Shown piece by piece: positions 1-8,999 of a DNA stretch of 64,000 nucleotides (position 1 is its first letter; each line of letters begins with the position of its first letter). The DNA lies in contig JAWNZC010000254.1 in NCBI GenBank assembly GCA_035771165.1, positions 938,501 through 1,002,500 of the forward strand. Reading direction: 5' to 3'. The notes under the pieces are model-generated. The model searched no databases and was not told the DNA's origin. It was given only the letters and a program-made list of their open reading frames with translations. The translations under genes were made by a program, and so were the position numbers. This DNA comes from Paragorgia papillata (lineage: Eukaryota > Cnidaria > Anthozoa > Scleralcyonacea > Coralliidae).

Positions 1-128
1 GTTATTGATTACAATGTCAATAAGCAATCAAAGCTATTGATTACAATGCCAATAATCAATCAGAGTTATTGATTACAATGTCAATAAGCAATCAAGGTTA
101 TTGATTACAATGCTAATAACTTGATCAA
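1..128. repeat. 32-bp tandem repeat (about 4 copies)
   Basis: Units beginning GTTATTGATTACAATG start at 1, 33, 65 and 97, giving an exact 32-bp period with a few substitutions. The fourth copy decays after about 24 bases. The array is cut by the window edge, so its real length is unknown. No coding potential is apparent. Confidence 0.9.
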
Positions 129-276
129 CTTACCTTCTTTAATGTTATGTCACGTACTTCAAACGTTATCGTGTCTTGTCCATTAAGCGAAATTTTCCTC
201 GTGTATCTTCTCTCTAAGTTAAGAAGATGGAAACTTTAATTCAAGAGTTTAGTTTTCCCAATATATCTATCCTATA

Positions 277-800
277 TTGTTTTACTCTGTCTAACACCAG
301 ATGATTTTACTCATCAAAGAGAGAACCCTCAGACATCCTAGACAGCAATGAGTTAACAAGTGATTAACCTATTCCTGCCTGAGCTGGTCAAAAATGGTTC
401 CTTTATTGTTTTACTCTGTCTAACACCAGATGATTTTACTCATCAAAGAGAGAACCCTCAGACATCCTAGGCAGCAATGAGTTAACAAGTGATTAACCCA
501 TTCCTGCCTGAGCTGGCCAAAAATTGAAAAATGACCCCTGTCTTGTTTTACTCTGTCTAACACCAGGTAGTTTTACTCATCAAAGAGAGAACCCTCAGAC
601 ATCCTAGGCAGGAATGAGTTAACAAGTGATTAACCCATTCCTGCCTGAGCTGGCCAAAAATGGTCCCTTTCTTGTTTTACTCTGTCTAACACCAGGTGGT
701 TTTACTCGTCAAAGAGAGAACCCTCAGGCATTCTAGGCAGCAATGAGTTAACAAGTGATTAACCCATTCCTGCCTGAGCTGGCAAAAAATGGGCCCTTTA
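277..800. repeat. ~130-bp tandem repeat, four copies (CTAACACCAG family)
   Basis: Four imperfect copies start near 280, 409, 545 and 673. Each contains TTTTACTCTGTCTAACACCA, a TTTTACTCRTCAAAGAGAGA segment, a CCTCAGACATCCTAGGCAG segment and ATTCCTGCCTGAGCTGG. The same unit returns inverted at 30750-31085, and shorter relatives lie near 3600, 12030, 50465 and 57870. It is a dispersed family that also amplifies locally. Short open frames over the last copy (755-937) look accidental. Confidence 0.9.
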
Positions 801-1249
801 GGAAGAACCCTCAGACATCCTACGAATCTATAGTGGAATGCTCTGACGGAGGCTGTTGTCAAGAGCTTGGGAACGAGTTAAAATGTTCTATATATCCTAC
901 ACTCGTTATTTTCGACAGACGTTTGTTGGTTCGTTAAGCTCAATTACTCAGAAAAGATTTCTGGGCCCCAGTCTGTTACATTACACCAAGCTCGCAAACG
1001 TACTTACAACTCATCATATATCACTCGTTAATTCCCTTCGTTAATTCCCTTCGTCAATATATATCGTCTCGTAAGAAGATTTTCTTTAAATTTTAATCCG
1101 TCTAAGTGCATGAGATGTCTCGCAAATTATTCTAATATGATTCATAAAAAATAGACACACATTTTAATTCTTGACATTTTCTTTTCATGTTAGCACTAGG
1201 ATCACTGTGGAATATTCTACATATCTATTAAATAGATAGCGCGCGCAAA
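801..1249. other. No feature recognised
   Basis: This AT-rich stretch follows the 130-bp array. I see no splice-bounded coding segment, RNA gene or inverted repeat in it. Two overlapping open frames of about 60 codons show no recognisable motif. Confidence 0.5.
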
Positions 1250-1496
1250 TCCAGTCAAGCTCAGACCACGCTGACAAGACTTTGATGAGCGCAAGTCAAG
1301 CTCAGACCACGCTGACAAGACTTTGATGAGCGCAAGTCAAGCTCAGACCACGCTGACAAGACTTTGATGAGCGCAAGTCAAGCTCAGATCACGCTGACAA
1401 GACTTTGATGAGCGCAAGTCAAACTCAGACCACGCTGACAAGACTTTGATGAGCGCAAGTCAAGCTCAGACCACGCTGACAAGACTTTAATGAGCC
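1250..1496. repeat. 41-bp tandem repeat (6 copies)
   Basis: The unit AGTCAAGCTCAGACCACGCT followed by GACAAGACTTTGATGAGCGCA repeats six times with one or two substitutions per copy. It ends at TTTAATGAGCCCC. GATGAG occurs in each unit, but the GAAA box needed for a hammerhead ribozyme is missing. Confidence 0.92.
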
Positions 1497-1918
1497 CCAC
1501 ATATTATCATGCGTGACCGCTGACTAGCATTGTCTTCTTTTTTACCTTGCCTAAATTACATTTAGCCACATTTAACGCCAGACGATTTTTCTCGTCAATT
1601 AAAATACTTATTACGTTTGTGTTAACTTAATCTATACTAGCGGATTTAACACCTAGCTTAACACTAAACTGATCCGATCACCTAATCTCTACGAAAATCC
1701 TAAGCCTTTTTTTTACAAAAAAATGCAGTGAAAGAAAGTTTGGTTAAACCAATTAGGTACGCGTGCGCACAAATACACAAAAGTAATTTATTTCGTGGGT
1801 TAGAAATTTCGTGCTACTGTCCAGTTTCAGCCACAAGCCCTTGGTGTTGTATTTTCGGCAAAACTGGTCCTGGCTTGCTCTTACATGGCAACTTTACCAA
1901 CGTCAAGTTAGACCCTGA

Positions 1919-2225
1919 GATAATCCGTTTCAAATCGTTACGTTATTGGCTGAATAGTGAGCACGAGTTGGTCTGAAGTGACCGGAAGTAGAATTAATAA
2001 AACCAAAATAACAAAGATGTCGGACGACAAGACTCCAGTGAAGACGTTGCCGCGATCGATATCTTCGCCGTATGTGTGTAGATGCTGTAATTCGAGCTTC
2101 GCCAGCAACCCCATTGACTTGCTTGGGGAAAAGTCGAACAAGGAGAACATACTATCCAGATTCCGCTCGGATATTTACGCATGCGTACCTCATAACAAGA
2201 ATCCTGTGATTTGAAACGGATTATC
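1919..2225. repeat. 18-bp perfect inverted repeat arms flanking a 307-bp segment
   Basis: GATAATCCGTTTCAAATC at 1919-1936 is repeated as its exact reverse complement at 2208-2225, and the match extends imperfectly outward. This looks like the terminal inverted repeats of a small DNA element. It encloses the ETS-like site and the possible ZAD-like exon. I found no convincing target-site duplication. Confidence 0.6.
2017..2214 (+). CDS. Possible first coding exon of a ZAD-like zinc-binding protein
   Basis: The ATG at 2017 opens a 65-codon frame. The translation contains SPYVCRCCNSSFASNPIDLL followed by a lysine/glutamate-rich stretch, which resembles the N-terminal half of ZAD-like treble-clef domains (CxxC, then a hydrophobic helix region, then a second Cys pair downstream). 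An ETS-like CCGGAAGT lies at 1981-1988, just upstream, as in many TATA-less promoters. The second Cys pair is absent: the frame stops inside an 18-bp inverted-repeat arm, GATAATCCGTTTCAAATC (1919-1936 and its complement 2208-2225). The segment may be a real exon whose 3' end was altered by an inserted TIR element, or cargo inside such an element. Family assignment is tentative and no downstream exon was found. Confidence 0.35.
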   Translation: MSDDKTPVKTLPRSISSPYVCRCCNSSFASNPIDLLGEKSNKENILSRFRSDIYACVPHNKNPVI

Positions 2226-2229
2226 CCAG

Positions 2230-3270
2230 AGTCTCTCGTTTCCCGGGTGGGGAATGTGGGCTCTGGGAACGAGATTGTTTGTCACCGTGAATTCGTGAAA
2301 CATTCAAACAATTAGTCCATGTATAGCTTTAGTTATTTCTGCGGGTCCTTCTCTTACCAGCATGTTTGTTTTTAGTGAACTGATTAACTTTTAAAGACAG
2401 CCATGTGGTGTATGTGTTCTTCTGGAAAAGCCTTTATTTAGGTTATTCTATCTATATGCATTGTATCTCTATTGTATATCTATTGGTTCGGTGCGTGGGG
2501 TCTTGTGGACGATGAATTTTTATCATACCTAAATCAGTATGATATATTGTATGTTCAGAGCTACATTGATGCATAAAATGAATGAGCCATCTATATATCT
2601 GCGAGTCAAGTTTTTCAAATTTCTCGTAAGGTTTTCGGAGTCCAATAGAGTCCCAGCAGACATTTAACCTTCTGAACCCTGAATTCCCTGTTTTAGTAGG
2701 ACAAGCTAGGACCGGATGACGGCAATCTAAAGTGCAGTATCCAGCAGAAACCACGAATCATTTACGTAGTATATTGAATACTTAAAGTATGTTTTTCGAC
2801 GTCCAAAAACTTTAGAGTTCTAAAAGGATTTTGTCGCATAGTTTGAAGTCAAACTCAACTAACAGGTTTTACCGTATATATAACGTTGTATGATGTAGAA
2901 CGGGCACGGCGTTATGATTATTCTTGGGACTATAAAATATTCATTTTCTTTGTTGTGTGAGAAAAAATCTATTGTATTATAGTCAGTTTCAGCTTGCTTT
3001 TGAAATTCGTTTGTCAACATTCGTTGGAAGGTTGGGAACTTGGTGCGGAAGTTCGCGAAGTTCGTTGTGAAGTTCGAATTTAATATAAGCTTTGAATTGA
3101 ATTCCTTTGGTAAAATCACGGAGAAGAAGATTATTTGTTGTATAGAATATAATAATAGATACTTGGTTAAGCAGAAACAAATTGCCGACTTAAATTTGTA
3201 TCTACCTCGCAACGTAGTGCGGAACATTGCAACGTAAGTTCGGAATGTTCATTTCAATTATACGTATTGG
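2230..3270. other. No feature recognised
   Basis: This stretch holds no exon with clear family similarity. 3000-3240 is enriched in GAAGTTCG-like words and carries opposed open frames of 65 and 122 codons, with no recognisable domain and no sign of purifying selection that I can judge from one sequence. Confidence 0.4.
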
Positions 3271-3275
3271 ATTTT

Positions 3276-3580
3276 TTTATTTAACGTCGTTAAACACAGG
3301 ATGTGGTTGCCCAATCATCCGAGCCAGGGGCTCATGTTAAAAGTGCACGACATAAGCTAAGTGTTGATTTTACGGAGGGAGGAAAACCGCAGAACCCTGC
3401 GAAAAACCCTCGAAGCACAGGAGAGACCAACTAAACTCTACTCACATGAAATTCAAGTTCGAGAACGGGGTTATTCCCAGACGGTCACCCATCCAAGTAC
3501 TAACCCCGTCCAACTGGACTTAACTACACAGCGGTGAGGAGCAGCGCCCTAACAGCATACGCCATGCACCAGTGCTTCCC
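3276..3580 (-). mobile_element. 5S rRNA-derived SINE, full-length-looking copy
   Basis: Read on the minus strand, the copy starts with a 5S-like head containing GGGGTTAGTACTTGGATGGG and TGACCGTCTGGGAATAAC, which corresponds to the 3' part of the 5S rRNA internal promoter region (box C area). A body follows with TTGGTCTCTCCTGTGCTTCG and TTTTCCTCCCTCCGTAAAAT. It ends with the tail GTTTAACGACGTTAAATAAA. Related copies lie at 31880-32180, 40310-40512 and 49755-50035, and a tail-only copy at 11428-11520. A 5S-derived Pol III promoter head defines SINE3-type elements; the partner LINE is unknown. Confidence 0.75.
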
Positions 3581-3925
3581 AAAAACGTTCTCGTATTTCC
3601 TTAATGGTATTTCACTCTGACTAATGCCAGACGATTTTATATACTCGTCACTGGAAAGCCATTAGGGTTGGAAAGGTCAATATTTGATTTTGATTATGAA
3701 AACAACAAAGATTTTTCTCGTTTATTTCAGTATCTTTTTATGATTTTTTTTTTCATTTACATTTTTTTCAACACATAACAAGGGTAGCTGAAGCCAGTTT
3801 AAGTGCCGGTTCTTTTCAAAAACTTTATTACCTAGAGATGTTATTGATTTAAAAACATGATCCCTGACATACTGGAAAAATTACTTTAATTTGAAACGTG
3901 AAAAGATGGTAAACTGCCGAGAATA

Positions 3926-4395
3926 GTTTTGATGAAGGGCTCTGCTTGAAACGTCAGTATTTCGTTATCAAAACTATTCTCAGCAGTTTACCATCTTTTC
4001 ACTTTGCTCTATCTAAAACACTGCCTACACAACACTCTACTTTTTACTCTGATGAAGGACTCTGCTTGAAACGTCAGTATTTCGTTATCAAAACTAATCT
4101 TGGCAGTTTACCATCTTTTCACTTTGCTCTATCTAAAACACTGCCTACACAACACTCTACTTTTTACTCTGATGAAGGACTCTGCTTGAAACGTCAGTAT
4201 TTCGTTATCAAAACTATTTTCGACTGTTTATCACCTTTTCACTTTACTCTATCTAAAACACTGCCTGCACAACACTCTACTTTTTACTGTGATGAAGGAC
4301 TCTGCTTGAAACGTCAGTATTTCGTTATCAAAACTATTTTCGACTGTTTACCATCTTATCACTTTACTCTATCTAAAACATTTGCCTGCACAGCA
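3926..4395 (+). repeat. 120-bp tandem repeat with hammerhead ribozyme cores (array 1)
   Basis: Three full 120-bp units and one partial unit run head to tail. The junctions of units hold hammerhead-like modules at 4045-4079 and 4165-4199: stem I strand TACT, CTGATGA, a 12-nt stem-loop II, GAAA, the palindrome ACGT overlapping the GTC cleavage triplet, then AGTA, which pairs with TACT. The module at 4285-4319 has GTGATGA in place of CTGATGA and should be inactive, and the first unit starts TTTTGATGA. Because 120 is divisible by 3, the array leaves a 176-codon frame open by chance. The architecture matches retrozyme and Penelope-element pLTR tandem repeats. Confidence 0.75.
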
Positions 4396-4574
4396 GGGTT
4401 TAAAACTTTTGATGTACGATTCTTTGGTTTGCGAGATAACATGGCCCCGTTGGCTATCGTGAGTTTTGGACTTTGATACGTTAAGTTGACTCAAAGAAGT
4501 TTAGGGGGGGTTGGAAATTGTGGTCGTGTGCGGCTTGGGTTATCTATGTTACGACAAGAGCGTATTGGAATGTG

Positions 4575-5715
4575 GCTTGCTTGCCTAGCCCACTATAGCC
4601 CAGTCTGGTCTGCCATGGTCCAGCCTAGCCCACTATAACCCAATCTGGTCTGCCATGGTCCATCCTAGCCCACTATAGCCCAGTCTGGTCTACCATTGTC
4701 CATCCTAGCCCACTATAGCCCAGTCTGGTCTACCATGGTCCATCCTAGCCCACTATAGCCCAGTCTGGTCTACCATGGTCCATCCTAGCCCACTATAGCC
4801 CAGTCTGGTCTACCATGGTCCATCCTAGCCCACTATAGCCCAGTCTGGTCTACCATGGTCCATCCTAGCCCACTATAGCCCAATCTGGTCTACCATGGTC
4901 CAGCCTAGCCCACTATAGCCCAGTCTGGTCTACCATGGTCCATCCTAGCCCACTATAGCCCAGTCTGGTCTACCATGGTCCATCCTAGCCCACTATAGCC
5001 CAGTCTGGTCTACCATGGTCCAGCCTAGCCCACTATAGCCCAGTCTGGTCTACCATGGTCCAGCCTAGCCCACTATAACCCAATCTGGTCTGCCATGGTC
5101 CATCCTAGCCCACTATAGCCCAATCTGGTCTACCATGGTCGAGCCTAGCCCACCATAACCCAGTCTGGTCTACCATGGTCTAGCCTAGCCCACTATAGCC
5201 CAGTCTGGTCTACCATGGTCCATCCTAGCCCACTATAACCCAGTCTGGTCTACCATGGTCCATCCTAGCCCACTATAGCCCAGTCTGGTCTACCATGGTC
5301 CATCCTAGCCCACTATAGCCCAGTCTGGTCTACCATGGTCCAGCCTAGCCCACTATAGCCCAATCTGGTCTACCATGGTCCAGCCTAGCCCACTATAGCC
5401 CAGTCTGGTCTACCATGGTCCATCCTAACCCACTATAACCCAGTCTGGTCTACCATGGTCCATCCTAGCCCACCATAGCGCAATCTGGTCTACCATTGTC
5501 CAGCCTAGCCCACTATAGCCCAGTCTGGTCTACCATGGTCCATCCTAGCCCACCATAGCGCAATCTGGTCTACCATTGTCCAGCCTAGCCCACTATAACA
5601 TAGGCAAGTCTAGCCCACTATAGGCTGACCTGTTCCATGCACGTAACTTGATCTATCACGGTCCAGGCTAGCCTGCTATAACCCCGATCTGGTCTACCAT
5701 AGTCCAGCCTAGCTT
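4575..5715. repeat. 40-bp minisatellite, about 28 copies
   Basis: The 40-bp unit CAGTCTGGTCTACCATGGTC plus CATCCTAGCCCACTATAGCC repeats with little divergence. Variant positions such as CAT/CAG before CCTAGCC recur in blocks, which suggests ongoing unequal exchange. Copies decay at both ends (near 4560 and after 5600). Confidence 0.95.
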
Positions 5716-6223
5716 ACTATGGCTCAACAATAAGGAAATATAAGTTCTACAAATTGTTAAAAGAAACTCGTTGGAGATTCGTGATCAATTAATCTCCGAG
5801 CAACAGCCTCCGTAACTGAATGAGGTTAGAACCATATAGTTAGAACGCTGGCGATTCCCAAAGCCAGGATTTCGCTTCTCAGCAGGCAGTACTTGGAATT
5901 GCATGCTCCGGGTCGGGTCTTAAAATATAAATTTGTCATCCAGACGATTATCTTTCATTGACTTTAATTGGTCATTAGGACAGTACGATAGCTAAAGTTC
6001 CTCACACCTTCTCCAGATGTGCTTTAGAATTTCAGATATTTTGAAATGCTTTCAAGCAATCATTCTACCATATATCGCTTTACCTGACAACTACATACAT
6101 GTGTTGATAAACGGAAAGGCACAATTTCTAACAGAAGCGAATAAACATTGAGTATTTATCAATAAATAGGTCAGAATACATGCTGCTGTCAATCTGTTTC
6201 CTTCAGTGTTTACTTTTGCAATG
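5716..6223. other. No feature recognised
   Basis: Between the 40-bp minisatellite and the hAT-like element I see no exon, RNA gene or inverted repeat that I can support. Confidence 0.4.
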
Positions 6224-6231
6224 TCCTTTAT

Positions 6232-6561
6232 CAGGGCCGGACTAAGACTGTGGGGGGCCAGGGGCCACATTTTTGTGGGGGCCCTTTTCCAATTCCAATC
6301 GGTCTTACAAATTACAATATAATAAAATAAAGACACTGAATCACTGGTGTTCACCAAAGAACCCTTTATATATTACGGCTCAGAAATACGTTTTACAAAA
6401 CACTGAGATACGTCGTGCAAAAAATAACTTTGAACAAACAGAAACGTTAGTAACTTAGTATTAATTGGGTTGTTAAATAAAATACTCCAAAATGTGGGGG
6501 GCCCCAAATGTGGGGGGCCCGGGGCCCAGGCCCCGGTGGCCCCGCCCTTAATCCGCCGCTG
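6232..6561. mobile_element. Non-autonomous hAT-like transposon (330 bp) with 8-bp TSD
   Basis: The left end CAGGGCCGGACTAAG and the reverse complement of the right end, CAGCGGCGGATTAAG, form 15-bp terminal inverted repeats with two mismatches. The element is flanked on both sides by an exact TCCTTTAT (6224-6231 and 6562-6569), an 8-bp target-site duplication typical of hAT transposons. Both subterminal regions are rich in GGGGCC/GGGGGGCCC blocks around an AT-rich centre. It encodes no transposase. The exact duplication and intact ends imply a fairly recent insertion. Confidence 0.88.
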
Positions 6562-6569
6562 TCCTTTAT

Positions 6570-7399
6570 CGACCTTCTTGCCAACATAAGCTAACATCGT
6601 GTGTGCAGGTTATTTTTAGAAAGATGTATTAGATTACGTGACCGCGGACATGAAGGAACATGGTCTTAGAAAGTTACGATATAATTTATTTTTATCAAAA
6701 AGCATGAGATTTCTAGAAGGTTCACAAACGACGTGTAAAGGGTAAAATTATTGTTTAAATATAAGAGTATAGCAACCAAATAGACTTCTCACGCTAAACT
6801 ACAACATAAATTACAACTGTTATGACCTTGAAAAACAAAATCGGCAATGTGATGAGAGGCAGACGAAACTCTACTAACACGGAAACAACTTTGGTCAAAC
6901 CCACGACATTAACATATATCATCATTCTTGCACATAGCAGTATATAATGTCATCAACCTACGTTCAAGTCATGCGAGTCCCAGTAGATGAATAGTTAAAG
7001 CATCTCATTGGTGATCAGAAGGTTGTGGTCATTCCGAACTCCTTCGCATGAATACTGTTAGCAGTTAGCTATCAATAGATATGTATATCTAGGGTTAAGG
7101 CAAATATAATTTTCCCTGCAGGAGTACAGGAAGCTGTGTTCTCCGTTTGGTAAATGTGACTTAATCTAAATGTTTGCTGTAGTAGGCTTCAAGTACTAGT
7201 TAGTCATTCTCATTTGGTCTTATCTGATAGACAGTAGTCAGGAGATTCATTATATGTTTTATCTTCGTATCCATCATATATGCTTGGATTTAATTAGGCC
7301 AATTGGCCTGGAATGGTCTGATACCTAGTGGTAATCACCGTCCTAAAAGACCGCATGAGATAATATTCGGTATCTCGTGAGAGACGCTCAGCTACAGTT
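6570..7399. other. No gene recognised; possible diverged tRNA-like SINE fragment near 6985
   Basis: Most of this stretch is featureless AT-rich DNA. Around 6985-7045 the words AGTTAAAGCATCTCATTGGT and GATCAGAAGGTTGTGGTC resemble the tRNA-like unit that is tandemly repeated at 54280-54780, so a diverged relative is likely here. Confidence 0.45.
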
Positions 7400-8215
7400 T
7401 AAGTCGTTCACTCACACGCTTTCCTTCCTTTGTTCCTTCCTTTCTTCCTTCCTCCTTCCTTCACTCCTTGCTTGCTTCCTCCTTCCTTCACTCCTTGCTT
7501 GCTTCCTTCCTTCCTTCCTTCCTTCCTTCCTTCCTTCCTTCCTTCCTTCCTTCCTTCCTCCCTTCCTTCCTTCCCTCCTTCCTTCCTTCCCTCCTTCCTT
7601 CCTTCCTTCCTTCCTTTGTTCCTTCCTTCCTTCCTTCCCTCCTTCCTTCCTTCCTTCCTTCCTTCCTTCCTTCCTTCCTTCCTTCCCTCCATCTTTTCTT
7701 TCTTTCTTCCTTCCTTCCTTTGTTCCTTTGTTCCTTCCTTCCTTCCTCCCTCCCTCCCTCCCTCCTTCCTTCCTTCCTTCCTTCCTTCCTTCCTTCCTTC
7801 CTTCCTTCCTTCCCTCCTTCCTTCCTTCCTTTGTTCCTTTGTTCCTTCCTTCCTTCCTTCCCTCCTTCCTTCCTTCCTTCCTTCCTTCCTTCCTTCCTTC
7901 CTTCCTTCCTTCCTTCCCTCCATCTTTTCTTCCTTTCTTCATTCCTTCCTTATTTTTTCTTTCCTTCGTTCCTTCTTCCCATCCTTTCTTTCTTTCTTCT
8001 TCTCCTCCTTCCTTCCTTTGTCCATTCCTCCCTCTACTCCTTTCTCTTTTCATTCCTTCCCTCTTTTTTCCTTTTCTTCCCTCTATCCTTCTTTCTTTCC
8101 TTTCTTCTTTCTTTCCTTTCTTCCTTCTTTTTTTCCCTTCCTGATCCTTCCTTCTTCTCTCCCTCCTCCCTCTTTTCTTCCTTCCTTCCCTCCTTCCTTT
8201 AATTCTTTCTTTTTT
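7400..8215. repeat. Long (TTCC)n microsatellite with variants
   Basis: About 800 bp are built almost wholly from TTCC, with interspersed TCCC, TTTG and CATCTTTTC variants. A larger block of about 200 bp (near 7500-7710) recurs near 7740-7940, including the Ser-Ile-Phe-like CATCTTTTCTT mark, which points to a segmental duplication inside the array. The long frames on both strands are repeat translations, not genes. Confidence 0.97.
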
Positions 8216-8519
8216 CCATTGACATCAAACCAAACTAAATTCCTCCAGTACTCGATCGTGACCATTGCTCTAACAACTGAGTCACAGTCGTGAATACTCA
8301 ATCACATGCATTTCTCCTCTAAATAACTACCGGAAGACAACTCATTATCATATCAAGTAGAGGCGACTGACAAGTGTTTTTAGCGCCTTGCAGAATACTC
8401 TTCTCTAAATACAGTAAAGTACACCCCTAGCTCTTCTTTTTAATTCTTTCTCCCATCTTTCTGGCTCGGCTCATATAAACACTAGATGAAAATTAATTAT
8501 AAGTAATAACATGACTTGA

Positions 8520-8626
8520 GGGAAATTAGCGATTAAATTTCCCCGCCGCTGAGGGAAGATTTGTGAAAGCCCGAGGACTTTTACAAATCTTCCCGAGGCA
8601 AAGGGGAAATTTAATCGCTAATTTCC
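8520..8626. repeat. Near-perfect 107-bp hairpin
   Basis: The left arm GGGAAATTAGCGATTAAATT and following TTCCCC is mirrored by GGGGAAATTTAATCGC and TAATTTCCC at the right. An inner pair, GAAGATTTGT and ACAAATCTTC, continues the stem, with a loop near 8568-8582. This is typical of a MITE or a fold-back element. Confidence 0.75.
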
Positions 8627-8735
8627 CGAAAAGTCATGGTATTATAGTTTGTAATATTATGATCGCCGAGGAAAACTTTGAGAATCTTACCGACAGGAAA
8701 TTTACACGGTTGATGAGAGAAGTTGCATCTAATTT

Positions 8736-8850
8736 TCCCGTGCATGTTGATGAGGGAAAATATATGCAAGCGGGAAATTTAGAAGAAGACAAAGGGATTT
8801 CTTTGTCTTCTAATTTTCCCTCATCAACATGCACGAGAAAATTAGAAGAC
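8736..8850. repeat. Second fold-back repeat
   Basis: TTCCCGTGCATGTTGATGAG (8740s) and its complement CTCATCAACATGCACGAGAA near 8820-8838 enclose a further pair, AGAAGACAAAGGGA and TTTCTTTGTCTTCT. The words resemble those of the hairpin 110 bp upstream, so both may belong to one compound fold-back element (8520-8950). Confidence 0.65.
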
Positions 8851-8999
8851 AAAGGAAAAATTTCCCTCTTGCATGAGCGATTAGGAAAATACGAGGTTTA
8901 CATTCCCTCGGAGAACAAAAGAATCCGAGGCGATCATGGTATTACAAGAAATAATAGCATAAGCAAGATCTCAACAAAGCAGGCTATAGCTCGGGTACC

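Noticed and set aside
1..128. CRISPR-like regular repeat
   Set aside because: The units are directly adjacent with no unique spacers, and the genome is eukaryotic.
1250..1496. Hammerhead-like TTTGATGAGCGC in each 41-bp unit
   Set aside because: There is no GAAA box, cleavage triplet or stem I partner in the unit.
3040..3237. 65-codon plus-strand frame with a Lys-rich, protein-like look
   Set aside because: An opposed frame of 122 codons covers the same DNA, no splice or family evidence exists, and GAAGTTCG repeats explain part of it.
3946..4476. 176-codon frame with a 40-residue repeat
   Set aside because: The period is the 120-bp ribozyme repeat, and the frame stays open only because 120 is divisible by 3. 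No start context or family similarity supports a protein.
7377..8301. Long open frames (up to 287 codons) rich in Phe-Leu-Pro-Ser or Lys-Glu-Gly-Arg
   Set aside because: They are translations of the TTCC/GGAA array in every frame and on both strands. The same is true at 42454-42978, 48914-49571 and 63033-63804.
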